DNA from: Candidatus Peregrinibacteria bacterium RIFOXYB2_FULL_33_20
Lineage (GTDB): Bacteria > Patescibacteriota > Gracilibacteria > UBA1369 > GWF2-33-10
Direction of reading: 5' to 3'
NCBI GenBank assembly: GCA_001788835.1
Contig: MFXK01000011.1
Span: 1-58,354, forward strand
DNA length: 58,354 nt
Shown here piece by piece: positions 7,041 to 15,951 of the stretch. The position numbers and the translations under genes were made by a program. The notes beneath the pieces are model-generated. The model did no database searches. It had not been told where the DNA came from and saw only the letters and a list, made by a program, of their open reading frames with translations. Within the stretch, counting starts at the first letter, position 1. The number at the start of each line of letters is the position of its first letter.

Positions 7041-10000
7041 TTATTTCCCTGCTTCAAATGTACAGCCCAATCTTTCCAGAGACATTTCTAAGCCCTCAAT
7101 CCAGTTTAAGCCAAGATCAGGCGATTTAATGCGTAATTTATTACTAGTAATTTGCCATTTACTATTAATATCAATCATATTCATGATATTTTCTGGCTTA
7201 ACCTTATCGGTCATAAAAAGCACAATTTGACTGTTTTTCTTATCATGTAAGTTTTCCGCCTTAATTAAAGATATGTGTGCTTTTTTAGCCAACATTTTGA
7301 GTTCAAGCACTTTAAATAAATTTGCCACTTCCATAGGATAACGCCCGTAATCCTCAATCAGATCAGCTCGTAATTCTTCCAAATATTCTTTACTATCAGC
7401 CGATGACAGTCTTTGATATACGGCAATTTTTTCTTTGGTATTTGGAATGTATAAATCAGGAATAAAAGCCGGCACTGGCAACTCAATAGTTACGTCTTCC
7501 ACTTCAGATGATTCTGCGCATACGCCTTGCTTCAAATCTTCTACCGCTTGATTTAGCAATCTTACGAAATGGCTAACTCCAACCACATTTAAAGTACCAT
7601 GCTGGTGCACTCCCAAAATTTCTCCTGCACCCCTAATTTCTAAGTCTTTCATGGCAATTTGAAAGCCACTGCCAAGTTCAGTTGCTTCTACCAGAGCTCT
7701 TAGTCTTTTTTTGGCATCAACTTTTAATCTTTGCGCGTGATATAAAAAATAAGCATAAGCCTGTTTACGACTTCTACCTACTCGACCACGAAGCTGATAA
7801 AGCTGAGCCAAACCAAATCTTTCCGCGTCACTAACTATCAGCGTATTAGCGTTAGGTAAATCAATACCATTTTCAATAATCATGGAACTAACCAAAATAT
7901 CATAACGCCCTTCTTTGAAGTCCAAAATGTTCTTTTCCAGTAGTTCCGGCTTAAGTTTACCATGAGTGACCACGATTCTGGCGTTGGGCAATAAGCTTCG
8001 CAATTTATGAGCTGCACTTTCTATGGTTTGCACTCGATTATGTAAAAAATACACCTGCCCTCCCCTAGCTAATTCGCGATTAATTGCTTCAGAAATTAAA
8101 CCATTAGAGAAGCGACGCACTTCGGTAATAATAGGCAATCTGCCTGGCGGTGGAGTGGTGATGGTGGTGATATCCCTTAACCCATTTAAACTGATATTAA
8201 GTGTTCTAGGGATTGGCGTAGCGGTTAATGTTAAAATATCCACTTCAGCACGCATTTTTTTCAAAACCTCTTTTTGTTTCACCCCAAAACGCTGTTCTTC
8301 ATCAATCATTACCAGGCCCAAATTGCTAAACTCTATATCTTTTTGCAACAGTCGATGCGTCCCAATGACAACATCGACTAATCCCTTTTTTAGTTTTTTT
8401 AACACCTCTTCTTGTTCTTTTTGGCTTCTAAAACGACTTAACATCTCCACTCTAACGCCAAATTGATTCATTCTGGAACAGAAAAATTTATAATGCTGAT
8501 CAGCTAAAATGGTAATTGGCGAAATAAAAGCTACCTGCCTGCCACCCTGAACAGCCTTAAATGCCGCCCTGATGGCCACCTCGGTTTTACCAAATCCCAC
8601 GTCTCCACAAATCAAACGATCCATTGGCTTATCCTGTTCCATGTCTTTTTTCACATCTAAAATTGCTTTAATTTGACCCGGAGTTTCCGTGTAAGGAAAA
8701 GTTTCCTCAAATTTCTGTTGCAATTCATTATCTTTGGTAAAAGCATGTCCCTTGGCCTGTTCACGCTTTGCATAAAGATCGAGTAATTCTCTAGCTACCT
8801 CCTGCGTTTCTTTCTTCACCTTACTCACCAAATTTTTCCACTCGATTGAGCCAAGTCTAGTCAACCTTGGCTCCTGATCAGCTGCTCCAATGTATTTATT
8901 AACTTTTTCCGCCTGATCAATAGGCACATACAATTTATCGCCCTCCGCATAAGCAACCTTAAGATACTCTCTGGTCACATTATCAATTGTCCGCTTCTCA
9001 ATGCCTTGAAAAATACCAATGCCATGATCAACATGCACCACATAATCATTCCTTTTTAAGCTGGTTAAAAAATCCAAATACACGTTTTTGTCGTTTTTTT
9101 TCTTTTCTTTATTTTCCTCTTTAATGCCCAATAAATTCTTATCAGTAATCACTGTCAATTTTAGTCGAGGATTTTGAAAAGACTCCACAAAAAAATCATC
9201 TTTATCAATAGTCTGTAATCGCAACTGTCCATTTGGCACGTCAAAATCAAAAGCTTCATCGACTAAATAAGGAATATTTTGATCTTTAAATAACTTTTCT
9301 AAATAATCAGAGTGTTTGGTCGCGATAAAGACTTTCCAGCCTGATGATATTTTTTCTTTAAGGTCAGCCGCTAAATCAAGCAAATTTTGATATTTAAGCA
9401 AAGAAAAAGTATGGAGATGATAATGGTTTGCATCGTCCTCCATAAATGGCGTAATGGTAATTTTTCTACTTTCAGGATTAAGATTTTTCAAAAACAATTC
9501 CACCTCTTCTTCGTGTTCATCCAACACCTCCCATTCATCCTCAACAAATAAATCGCGATTTTCAATATAATCCATAAATCCTTGTTTTTTAAGTTCAACA
9601 TTAATCGGCAAGACGTCAATGCTTTTTATTTTCGCACTGGTAGCTTGCTGTTTTTCATCCAAAACAAAAATATTTTCAATTTTATCATAAACTAAATCCA
9701 ACATAAAAATTTGGTCATATCCAATGGGTGCAAGATGCATAATTTCGCCTTTTTTATAATATTCACCCTGACTGATTTCCGGATGCTGAGACACCCGGTA
9801 ACCCAAAGAAATTAAAAACTGACAAAGTTTAAGAGCGTCAAATTCTTCTTTTTCCGTCAACACCAGCTTCTTACCGGTTAAGGCGCTTTTGTTGGGAAAT
9901 GGCCGCAACAAATCCTCGTAGGTCAAAACAAAAAAGCGGCTTTTTTCTTGATTCAAAATCTGCGCCGCAAAATTTACCAGTTGCGTCTTTTTTTGAACTT

Positions 10001-10268
10001 CGTTACCGGACTCGCAAAAACTATTTAATATCGGCTTATCAGTCCACTTCTGCAAATTAGGAAAAAGAATTTCTCTTTCCGTTTCAGCACTGGCCACCCA
10101 AAAAATATTGCCTTGATATTTTCTAAGTAGTCCTGATAGTAAAAAAGCTTTTACCGAAGCGTTGGCCGCCCCGGAAATGCTTATTTTTTGATTCTCAGAA
10201 AAAATTTTAGCCACCTCGCTTTCCGCTTTTGGAAAAAATTTAATCAATTCTGTAAGATCTTTTGACAA
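7041..10268 (-). CDS. mfd: Transcription-repair coupling factor
   Basis: A DNA translocase that removes stalled RNA polymerase and recruits UvrA. In order: the UvrB-like N-terminal region, the RNA-polymerase-interacting domain around NDYVVHVDHGIGIFQGI, helicase motif I GDVGFGKTE, the DEEQ box MIDEEQRFG, motif III LTATPIPRTL, motif VI QLRGRVGRS and a C-terminal TRCF domain. It is 1075 residues, slightly shorter than the E. coli protein. The start is TTG (MSKDLTELIKFF); no ATG lies near the conserved beginning and no Shine-Dalgarno is seen. uvrB is also in this window (38030-40015), so nucleotide excision repair is probably intact. Confidence 0.97.
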   Translation of the reverse strand: MSKDLTELIKFFPKAESEVAKIFSENQKISISGAANASVKAFLLSGLLRKYQGNIFWVASAETEREILFPNLQKWTDKPILNSFCESGNEVQKKTQLVNFAAQILNQEKSRFFVLTYEDLLRPFPNKSALTGKKLVLTEKEEFDALKLCQFLISLGYRVSQHPEISQGEYYKKGEIMHLAPIGYDQIFMLDLVYDKIENIFVLDEKQQATSAKIKSIDVLPINVELKKQGFMDYIENRDLFVEDEWEVLDEHEEEVELFLKNLNPESRKITITPFMEDDANHYHLHTFSLLKYQNLLDLAADLKEKISSGWKVFIATKHSDYLEKLFKDQNIPYLVDEAFDFDVPNGQLRLQTIDKDDFFVESFQNPRLKLTVITDKNLLGIKEENKEKKKNDKNVYLDFLTSLKRNDYVVHVDHGIGIFQGIEKRTIDNVTREYLKVAYAEGDKLYVPIDQAEKVNKYIGAADQEPRLTRLGSIEWKNLVSKVKKETQEVARELLDLYAKREQAKGHAFTKDNELQQKFEETFPYTETPGQIKAILDVKKDMEQDKPMDRLICGDVGFGKTEVAIRAAFKAVQGGRQVAFISPITILADQHYKFFCSRMNQFGVRVEMLSRFRSQKEQEEVLKKLKKGLVDVVIGTHRLLQKDIEFSNLGLVMIDEEQRFGVKQKEVLKKMRAEVDILTLTATPIPRTLNISLNGLRDITTITTPPPGRLPIITEVRRFSNGLISEAINRELARGGQVYFLHNRVQTIESAAHKLRSLLPNARIVVTHGKLKPELLEKNILDFKEGRYDILVSSMIIENGIDLPNANTLIVSDAERFGLAQLYQLRGRVGRSRKQAYAYFLYHAQRLKVDAKKRLRALVEATELGSGFQIAMKDLEIRGAGEILGVHQHGTLNVVGVSHFVRLLNQAVEDLKQGVCAESSEVEDVTIELPVPAFIPDLYIPNTKEKIAVYQRLSSADSKEYLEELRADLIEDYGRYPMEVANLFKVLELKMLAKKAHISLIKAENLHDKKNSQIVLFMTDKVKPENIMNMIDINSKWQITSNKLRIKSPDLGLNWIEGLEMSLERLGCTFEAGK

Positions 10269-10476
10269 TTACTTGTTTGTTAAGAATAAAATTTCTGTCC
10301 CGAGAATTAAAAATTTGAAATTTTGGAACATTTTTCGCAACACAATTCGCAAAACACTAAGCAAAACCTATAGTCAAAAACTATATCATTATTTGTAGTA
10401 ATTAAATTTCAAAATCTAAAAAACTTTCCGTAAAATAAGTTTTAACTGGTTTCCTTCGTCAATAAAAACCTATGGC

Positions 10477-11574
10477 TTATCTAAGCGGCATAATTATATT
10501 TATATATCCTTCTTTATTCAAGGGTTTTATTGCCACCGGGGTAAGTTTTTCTCCCATTTCAATCTGAACCTTGGCTGTTTCTATATTATTTAAAACGTCA
10601 ATTAAATAATTAGCGTTAATAAAAACTTTAGTGTTTTGCCCATCAATATTGGCTGGTAAATCCTCCTTCGACTCACCGGAAAGAGTCTTTTCTGTAAATA
10701 AATGAAGAGTGTTATCATTGGTGGTGCTCATATTAATGCTGCCATTCTTTTCCACCGCAAAAATAGAAAGTTTTCTAAGGGCAATTAGTAAATCAGCTTT
10801 ATCTATGTCAACTTTTACATTAAACCCTTTAGGAATAATTGGGCTATAGTCAGGAAAAGCGCCCTCTATCAGTTTAGAAATTAATTTAACATTTTCCCAC
10901 TCAAACACCACTTGATTTTTGGCAAAATAAATTTTTGCCTTTTCTTCGCCGCTAATAATTTTTGATAATTCTAATAAAGTTTTGGCTGGGATGACTGACT
11001 TAATATTTTCCTTGTCTGAATTTTTTAATTTTAACTTTCTTTCTGATAATCTATAACTATCAGTTGCGGCTAATTTTATTTCATCTCCTTCTTTTTCAAA
11101 AAGCACACCAGTCAAAATTGGCCTTGCTTGGTTATTACTAGCGGCAAAAACTATCTGAGAAATCAAAAGTTTTAAATCATTAGCCTTAATATCAACTTCG
11201 GTATCTTTTTCAATTTTCGGGATAATCGGAAATTCATCTACCGCTATGCCTTTAATCTTGGTTTCAGAAATACCTTGTGACAAAACCAAAACTCCACTGG
11301 CTTCTAGCTGAACTGATAAATCGGCATCTTTTAGTAACCCAATGTAAGATGACAAAATTTTCACCGGTACTGTAAATCCGCCCTCGTTTTCTATTTTTGC
11401 TTCAAAACTAGACTGAATGGCTATTTCCAAATTTGTACCACTTAAAGTAACTTTGCCGTTTTCCGCTTTAATCATTACGTTATTTAAAATTGGCAAGGTG
11501 TTGTTTAGTTGTATTGCCCTATTAACATTCTGTAAACTAGCAAAAAATATTTTTTGCTGACATTTAAACTTCAT
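10477..11574 (-). CDS. dnaN: DNA polymerase III beta subunit (sliding clamp)
   Basis: The processivity clamp of the replicative polymerase, 365 residues, three repeated clamp domains. Recognisable blocks include the N-terminal LPILNNVMIKAENGKVTLSGTN, the central QARPILTGVLFE, LAATDSYRLSERK and the C-terminal PVAIKPL...YINIIMPLR, close to the family ending MPMR. dnaA does not flank it here. The upstream region (11575-12241) is the only long non-coding stretch in the window and looks like an origin. The ATG is preceded only by A/T-rich sequence. Confidence 0.97.
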   Translation of the reverse strand: MKFKCQQKIFFASLQNVNRAIQLNNTLPILNNVMIKAENGKVTLSGTNLEIAIQSSFEAKIENEGGFTVPVKILSSYIGLLKDADLSVQLEASGVLVLSQGISETKIKGIAVDEFPIIPKIEKDTEVDIKANDLKLLISQIVFAASNNQARPILTGVLFEKEGDEIKLAATDSYRLSERKLKLKNSDKENIKSVIPAKTLLELSKIISGEEKAKIYFAKNQVVFEWENVKLISKLIEGAFPDYSPIIPKGFNVKVDIDKADLLIALRKLSIFAVEKNGSINMSTTNDNTLHLFTEKTLSGESKEDLPANIDGQNTKVFINANYLIDVLNNIETAKVQIEMGEKLTPVAIKPLNKEGYINIIMPLR

Positions 11575-12241
11575 AAAAATTTTAATTTAAATTAAATTCA
11601 AGTGTTAGTGTATTATAAGTTTTGTTTAAAAAAAAGCTTAAATTTTAAAAAAATCAATAATTAAATATCTAGAAATAAATTAATAAATTAAATTTTAAAA
11701 ATTAGTAGTAGTTATAGGGACTTGTGAAATAGAAAAAAAGTGGTGCTTTGTTGTTTTACGTTAATGACTTGTAAATTTCTTTTTAGTAGACAGGATTTTG
11801 ACACAAGATAGACAAAAAAAGTATTCATAAAAAGTCTTTATTATAAAGAAAAACTTTTCCACAGAGAGAAGATAATGTTTGCGTGAATATAGACAAAAAA
11901 AATTCAAACTAAACTTCTTAAAAAGTATTTCTATGGCTGAATAAAGTGAACAAAAAAAACACTCAAGATGACAAAAATGATTCAGTGCGGTTTCTGTGGA
12001 AAACTCGCTGAAAAAGCAGTTTTTGAGATAGAGTAAGTTTAATTGTAATTATTAGTTTTGTGGGAAAAATTTTCTATTTTGTTCTTGTTGCATAAAAAGA
12101 TATGCACAAGATTAGCAATGAAAAAATTAAATTTGTTATAAATATCCTTGCCAAATCATGAAAACGCTGAAATTAAGAATAAAATGCTGTTTGACAAATT
12201 CAAAAAACATGATAGCATGTCAATCTGTAAAATTTAAAACC
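11575..12241. other. Candidate replication origin region next to dnaN
   Basis: The 667 bases between dnaN and the divergent 515-residue gene hold no convincing ORF. The part next to dnaN (about 11575-11700) is almost pure A/T, like a DNA-unwinding element. DnaA-box-like 9-mers (consensus TTATNCACA) occur at 11855-11863 (TTTTCCACA), 11995-12003 (the same on the other strand) and 12100-12108 (ATATGCACA), each with one mismatch. ATAGACAAAAAAA recurs at 11808 and 11889, with a relative near 11946. By eye the plus strand is C-rich to the left and tends to be G-rich to the right, even in minus-strand genes such as rnj and mraY, as expected at an origin. Cumulative skew was not computed. Confidence 0.4.
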
Positions 12242-13789
12242 ATGAATAACGTATTGCGGTCTATGCCATATCTTGGAGAATTTGATCCGACAATTCAACG
12301 GGAAAATTTTGGAACAGCAATAAGCTATTTAAATGCTATTAATCAACAGGAAGGAATTGGACCTTTATCGGCGGAAGTGAGAAGAGTGTTATCTTTTTCA
12401 TTAGCGATGGGTCTTCGTGAATTTGATGAATTAGGACGGTTTAGGCCAGAGTATAGGCAAGGGTTGGCTTATTCGCCTGATGCCTTTACGGAAAGATATG
12501 AGTTCATTGATTTATCTGGGCATCTTCAGTTAAACCATAATATTCTAAATTTATCTTTTAGTGATATAAAGCCAGCTTTGTATGATGCAAGATATTATAG
12601 ACCCAGTATTGAATCGATTGTACAAACAAGAATACAAGTTGTTCGAGCCGTTACTGCTGAACTAGGATTTGGGACTTTTCATTCTGGAGAACTTGTGACT
12701 TTTGATGATTATAAACAATATCTTGAACGATTCCATCCAGATCTTTTAGCGATAATTTTACAACACGTTTTTGCAATAGAACCAAGCACTCATTGCACGG
12801 GACCTTGTGTAAAGAATTGTTTTGCCGGAGCTTTTAGTGGGAATGGCCAGCACATGCCATTTTCGGTAGTTGAATTGTTATTAAAAACTATACAAAATTA
12901 TCAGTTCAAAAAAGAAGTGGCTTTTTATGGACCTACAGATTTAGTTGATTATCAAGATGGCGAACATGATGGAGTGGATTTGTTAAAAATGCATAGTAGG
13001 ATATTAGGGGAAATTTCACCTGTTTCCATTGCTTTTCGCACCACAAGAAGAGCCCTTAGTTTTTTATATAAATTATTAAAGGCAGATAATTTAATTCTTG
13101 ATAGAATTTCCAGACTTTCAACTGGCATTGAAGATACAGCAGTTGACGATTTGATTAGTAAATTAAAAAATTATGCAAAAGAGCAGAAAGGTGGATGTTT
13201 TGATTCAGATATGGAAAGGGCTTTAAGAAAAGCATGTGTAATTGGTGAAAAACCTAAAGGCGCTTTAACGTTAGGTAATGCAGTGATCGCTGAGACAGCA
13301 GAACGTGACATTGATAATATTCAAATAGGATGCGTACATGGAATTAGTTTTAGAGCCGGTAAGGGATTTATTGCCACCACTATGCGTCCGCCTTCTAAAT
13401 TATTTCCTATTGGCCTAATAGAGTGGCGATTAATTCCGGATTTACAAGGGAACATATGTATTCCGAGACTTACTTATTTAGAAGATTATAATTTGCCAAC
13501 CCCTGAACAATTTAGGGCTGTGGTTGTCGCTCCTAAATTTATTGTCGCTAATAATAATTCTGGTAAAATTGTGAGCGAAGATACAAATGAGTCACAAGCT
13601 GAAATTGATTTAAGAATATTAAGTGATTTTAGAAGAAATGTTGTTGAAGAATTTAAAGCTAAATGCCAGGACCAAACTTTATCTGATCAAGAGCAAAGAG
13701 TATTAATTTATAATATTATCAATAGACTTAGATTTGGCAGATATAGTAATAGCTTGATTTTACAAAAATTATGTAGGAATCTGATTTGA
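12242..13789 (+). CDS. Hypothetical protein with CX3CX3C motif, possibly radical-SAM-like
   Basis: I do not recognise this 515-residue protein. The central motif CTGPCVKNCFAG has three cysteines spaced CX3CX3C. It is followed by a helix-like stretch and then EVAFYGPTDLVDY. This order recalls a radical SAM barrel (cluster cysteines, then a glycine-containing strand), but the canonical spacing is CX3CX2C. More cysteines occur downstream (GGCFDSD, RKACVIG, IGCVHG). No signal peptide is visible. I chose ATG 12242 (MNNVLRSMPYLGEFDP) because it follows the AAAATTTAAAACC leader seen before other genes. In-frame ATGs at 12158 and 12209 would add a cysteine- and lysine-rich stretch. It stands alone beside the candidate origin. 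Confidence 0.75.
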   Translation: MNNVLRSMPYLGEFDPTIQRENFGTAISYLNAINQQEGIGPLSAEVRRVLSFSLAMGLREFDELGRFRPEYRQGLAYSPDAFTERYEFIDLSGHLQLNHNILNLSFSDIKPALYDARYYRPSIESIVQTRIQVVRAVTAELGFGTFHSGELVTFDDYKQYLERFHPDLLAIILQHVFAIEPSTHCTGPCVKNCFAGAFSGNGQHMPFSVVELLLKTIQNYQFKKEVAFYGPTDLVDYQDGEHDGVDLLKMHSRILGEISPVSIAFRTTRRALSFLYKLLKADNLILDRISRLSTGIEDTAVDDLISKLKNYAKEQKGGCFDSDMERALRKACVIGEKPKGALTLGNAVIAETAERDIDNIQIGCVHGISFRAGKGFIATTMRPPSKLFPIGLIEWRLIPDLQGNICIPRLTYLEDYNLPTPEQFRAVVVAPKFIVANNNSGKIVSEDTNESQAEIDLRILSDFRRNVVEEFKAKCQDQTLSDQEQRVLIYNIINRLRFGRYSNSLILQKLCRNLI

Positions 13790-13806
13790 TGATTATTTAA
13801 AATTAT

Positions 13807-15873
13807 CTATCTTACCACCTCAATAATCGGCATAACAAGTGGAGCGCGGTCAAGTTTTCTGCTGATGAAGTTAGTTAAAGTTCTGGCGATGTAGTATTTT
13901 AATTCTCCAAGGTCGGATTTGGGGTTTTTGGTGGTAAATTCGTTAAAATTTTTCATGAAATTTTCGATAATTTTTGGTTCAAAGGTGCTGATTTCGTTAT
14001 CATAAAAAAGCCCTTTGGAATATAAGAAAGGAGTTTTGAATAATTTTTTATTTTTATAAATTTTGATATGAACCACCAAGACTCCGCCTTCGCTTAAGAT
14101 TTTTCTGTCTTTTAAAACAATTGATCCATCTACCCCCTTGGAATTACCGTCCACAATCACATATCTTGCTGGTAATCTTTCTTTTAATCTGTTAATATGG
14201 CTGTTATGAATTTCCAAAATATCGCCGTTATCTATTAAGAATATATTGTTTTTGTCTATGCCTTCAGACATGGCAATGTCTCGATGCGAGGAACGCATGA
14301 AATGATTGCCGTGAATTGGGGCGAAATGTTTGGGCTTAATAAGCCTGATCAGCTCTTTGCATTCTTCGACATAAGCATGGCCGGAAGTGTGGACAGGGAT
14401 GATGTTACTATGAATAATTTTGGCGCCAAGTCGACTTAAATTATCAATCATATTGTGTACCTCAACTTCATTACCTGGGATTGGTGAAGAGGAAAAAATG
14501 ACCGTGTCAGTTGCTAAAATTTTAAAATATTCATGTTCTTCTTTGATCATTTTAATTATGGAAGCCTGCGTTTCACCTTGACTGCCAGTGCAGATAATCA
14601 TGGATGAGGACAGGGGGGTGTTTTTGGCTTCCTTAGAGTCTTTAATCAGACCTTCGGGATATTTGATATAACCTAAATCTTTAGCGATTCTTAAATTGGT
14701 TTCTATGCTTCGGCCGCTGACAAAGACAGTTTTATGATGTTTGATGGCTGAATTTAATAATTCCTGCATTCGGCCTAATTGTGAAGAAAAAGTGGCGACA
14801 ATGATACGGTGCTGGCATTGGCTGATAATTTTGTCTAAATTTTCCGCAATTATTTTGTCAGGAATGCTTTTACCTGGTTTCATGGTATTGGTGCTGTCGG
14901 AAAGAAGTAAATCAATATTTTTTTCTCCTAATTTTCTCATTTTTTCTAAATCTTGGGGAATGCCATCAGAAGATTCATCACAAAATTTGAAGTCTCCTGA
15001 ATGCACGAAACTGCCAGTATCAGTTTTGACATAAACACCAACGCTATCTGGTATGCTGTGAGCTACCCGGAAGAAACCCACTTTTATTCCGCCAAACACC
15101 AAAGTTTCCATGGGGTTGAAGGTTTGGACATTGACTAGTTTATTTAGTTTAAATTCTTCCAAGCGGTTTTTGATCAGGCCGGCAGTGAGTTTGGTAGCGT
15201 AAATTGGAGGCAGGCCTAGTTTTTCAATCACATAAGGAATAGCACCGATGTGATCAAGATGGCCGTGGGTGATAACGATTCCTTTTAAATTTTGCGCATG
15301 TTTATAAACATATTCAAGGTCAGGTATAAAATAATTAACGCCTAGAGAGTCCCGGCCAGGAAAAGCCAAGCCTAAATCAATCAAAATCATGTCCTGTCCG
15401 TATTCCACTAGCATACAATTTTGTCCCACTTCATTAGTGCCACCAACCGGAGAAATTCTTAATTTGGGAGGTTCATTTTTGCTGGGGCCCTGATAAAAAG
15501 GCCTGGAGCTATCAAATCCGATTAAACCACGGGGATTGGGGGAAAATTTTAAATTTTGCTTGGGGTTTGATTTGGGATTGAATTTAGAATTGTTTTTTTC
15601 AGGTTTTTCAAAGCTATTATTTTTTTTAAAAGACCTTTCAAAAGACTTATTTGGTTGTTTAAAATTAGCATTTGAATTTTTGAAAGGGCGATTTTTTTTA
15701 TTTTTCGGGAAGTTTCTAAATTTTTTATGATCATCAAATCCGTTAGATCCTGTATTTGGATTGGAAAAGATTTTTAAGATCGGTTTTTTTTGCGTATTTT
15801 GCGCTGGTTGTGTTTGGTGATTTTTTGGTTTTAAGCTGATTTTTTCGCTTAGCCAATCGGAAAATAATTTCAA
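13807..15873 (-). CDS. rnj: Ribonuclease J
   Basis: A metallo-beta-lactamase/beta-CASP ribonuclease with 5'-3' exo- and endonuclease activity on mRNA and rRNA. The metal motif THGHLDHIGAIPY, the SGDFKF block and a late HGNHFM are all present, as is the RNase J C-terminal domain. The protein is 688 residues, about 130 longer than usual. The extra is an N-terminal extension (about 15-135) rich in Asn, Lys, Phe, Pro and Ser (NKSFERSFKKNNSFEKPEKN and similar) that looks disordered and RNA-binding. The catalytic part begins near RISPVGGTNEVGQNCML. Its stop lies 17 bases from the stop of the convergent CX3CX3C gene. It follows carB by 78 bases on the same strand. Confidence 0.96.
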   Translation of the reverse strand: MKLFSDWLSEKISLKPKNHQTQPAQNTQKKPILKIFSNPNTGSNGFDDHKKFRNFPKNKKNRPFKNSNANFKQPNKSFERSFKKNNSFEKPEKNNSKFNPKSNPKQNLKFSPNPRGLIGFDSSRPFYQGPSKNEPPKLRISPVGGTNEVGQNCMLVEYGQDMILIDLGLAFPGRDSLGVNYFIPDLEYVYKHAQNLKGIVITHGHLDHIGAIPYVIEKLGLPPIYATKLTAGLIKNRLEEFKLNKLVNVQTFNPMETLVFGGIKVGFFRVAHSIPDSVGVYVKTDTGSFVHSGDFKFCDESSDGIPQDLEKMRKLGEKNIDLLLSDSTNTMKPGKSIPDKIIAENLDKIISQCQHRIIVATFSSQLGRMQELLNSAIKHHKTVFVSGRSIETNLRIAKDLGYIKYPEGLIKDSKEAKNTPLSSSMIICTGSQGETQASIIKMIKEEHEYFKILATDTVIFSSSPIPGNEVEVHNMIDNLSRLGAKIIHSNIIPVHTSGHAYVEECKELIRLIKPKHFAPIHGNHFMRSSHRDIAMSEGIDKNNIFLIDNGDILEIHNSHINRLKERLPARYVIVDGNSKGVDGSIVLKDRKILSEGGVLVVHIKIYKNKKLFKTPFLYSKGLFYDNEISTFEPKIIENFMKNFNEFTTKNPKSDLGELKYYIARTLTNFISRKLDRAPLVMPIIEVVR

Positions 15874-15951
15874 AATATAAATTTAATATCTAAAAGCGCT
15901 TTTATTTTATAGGAAAATTAAATTTTTAGCGATGAAAAATAATAATATTTC

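Noticed and set aside
15536-15737. ORFs on both strands within the rnj N-terminal region
   Set aside because: They are by-products of the low-complexity Lys/Asn/Phe codons of the RNase J extension.
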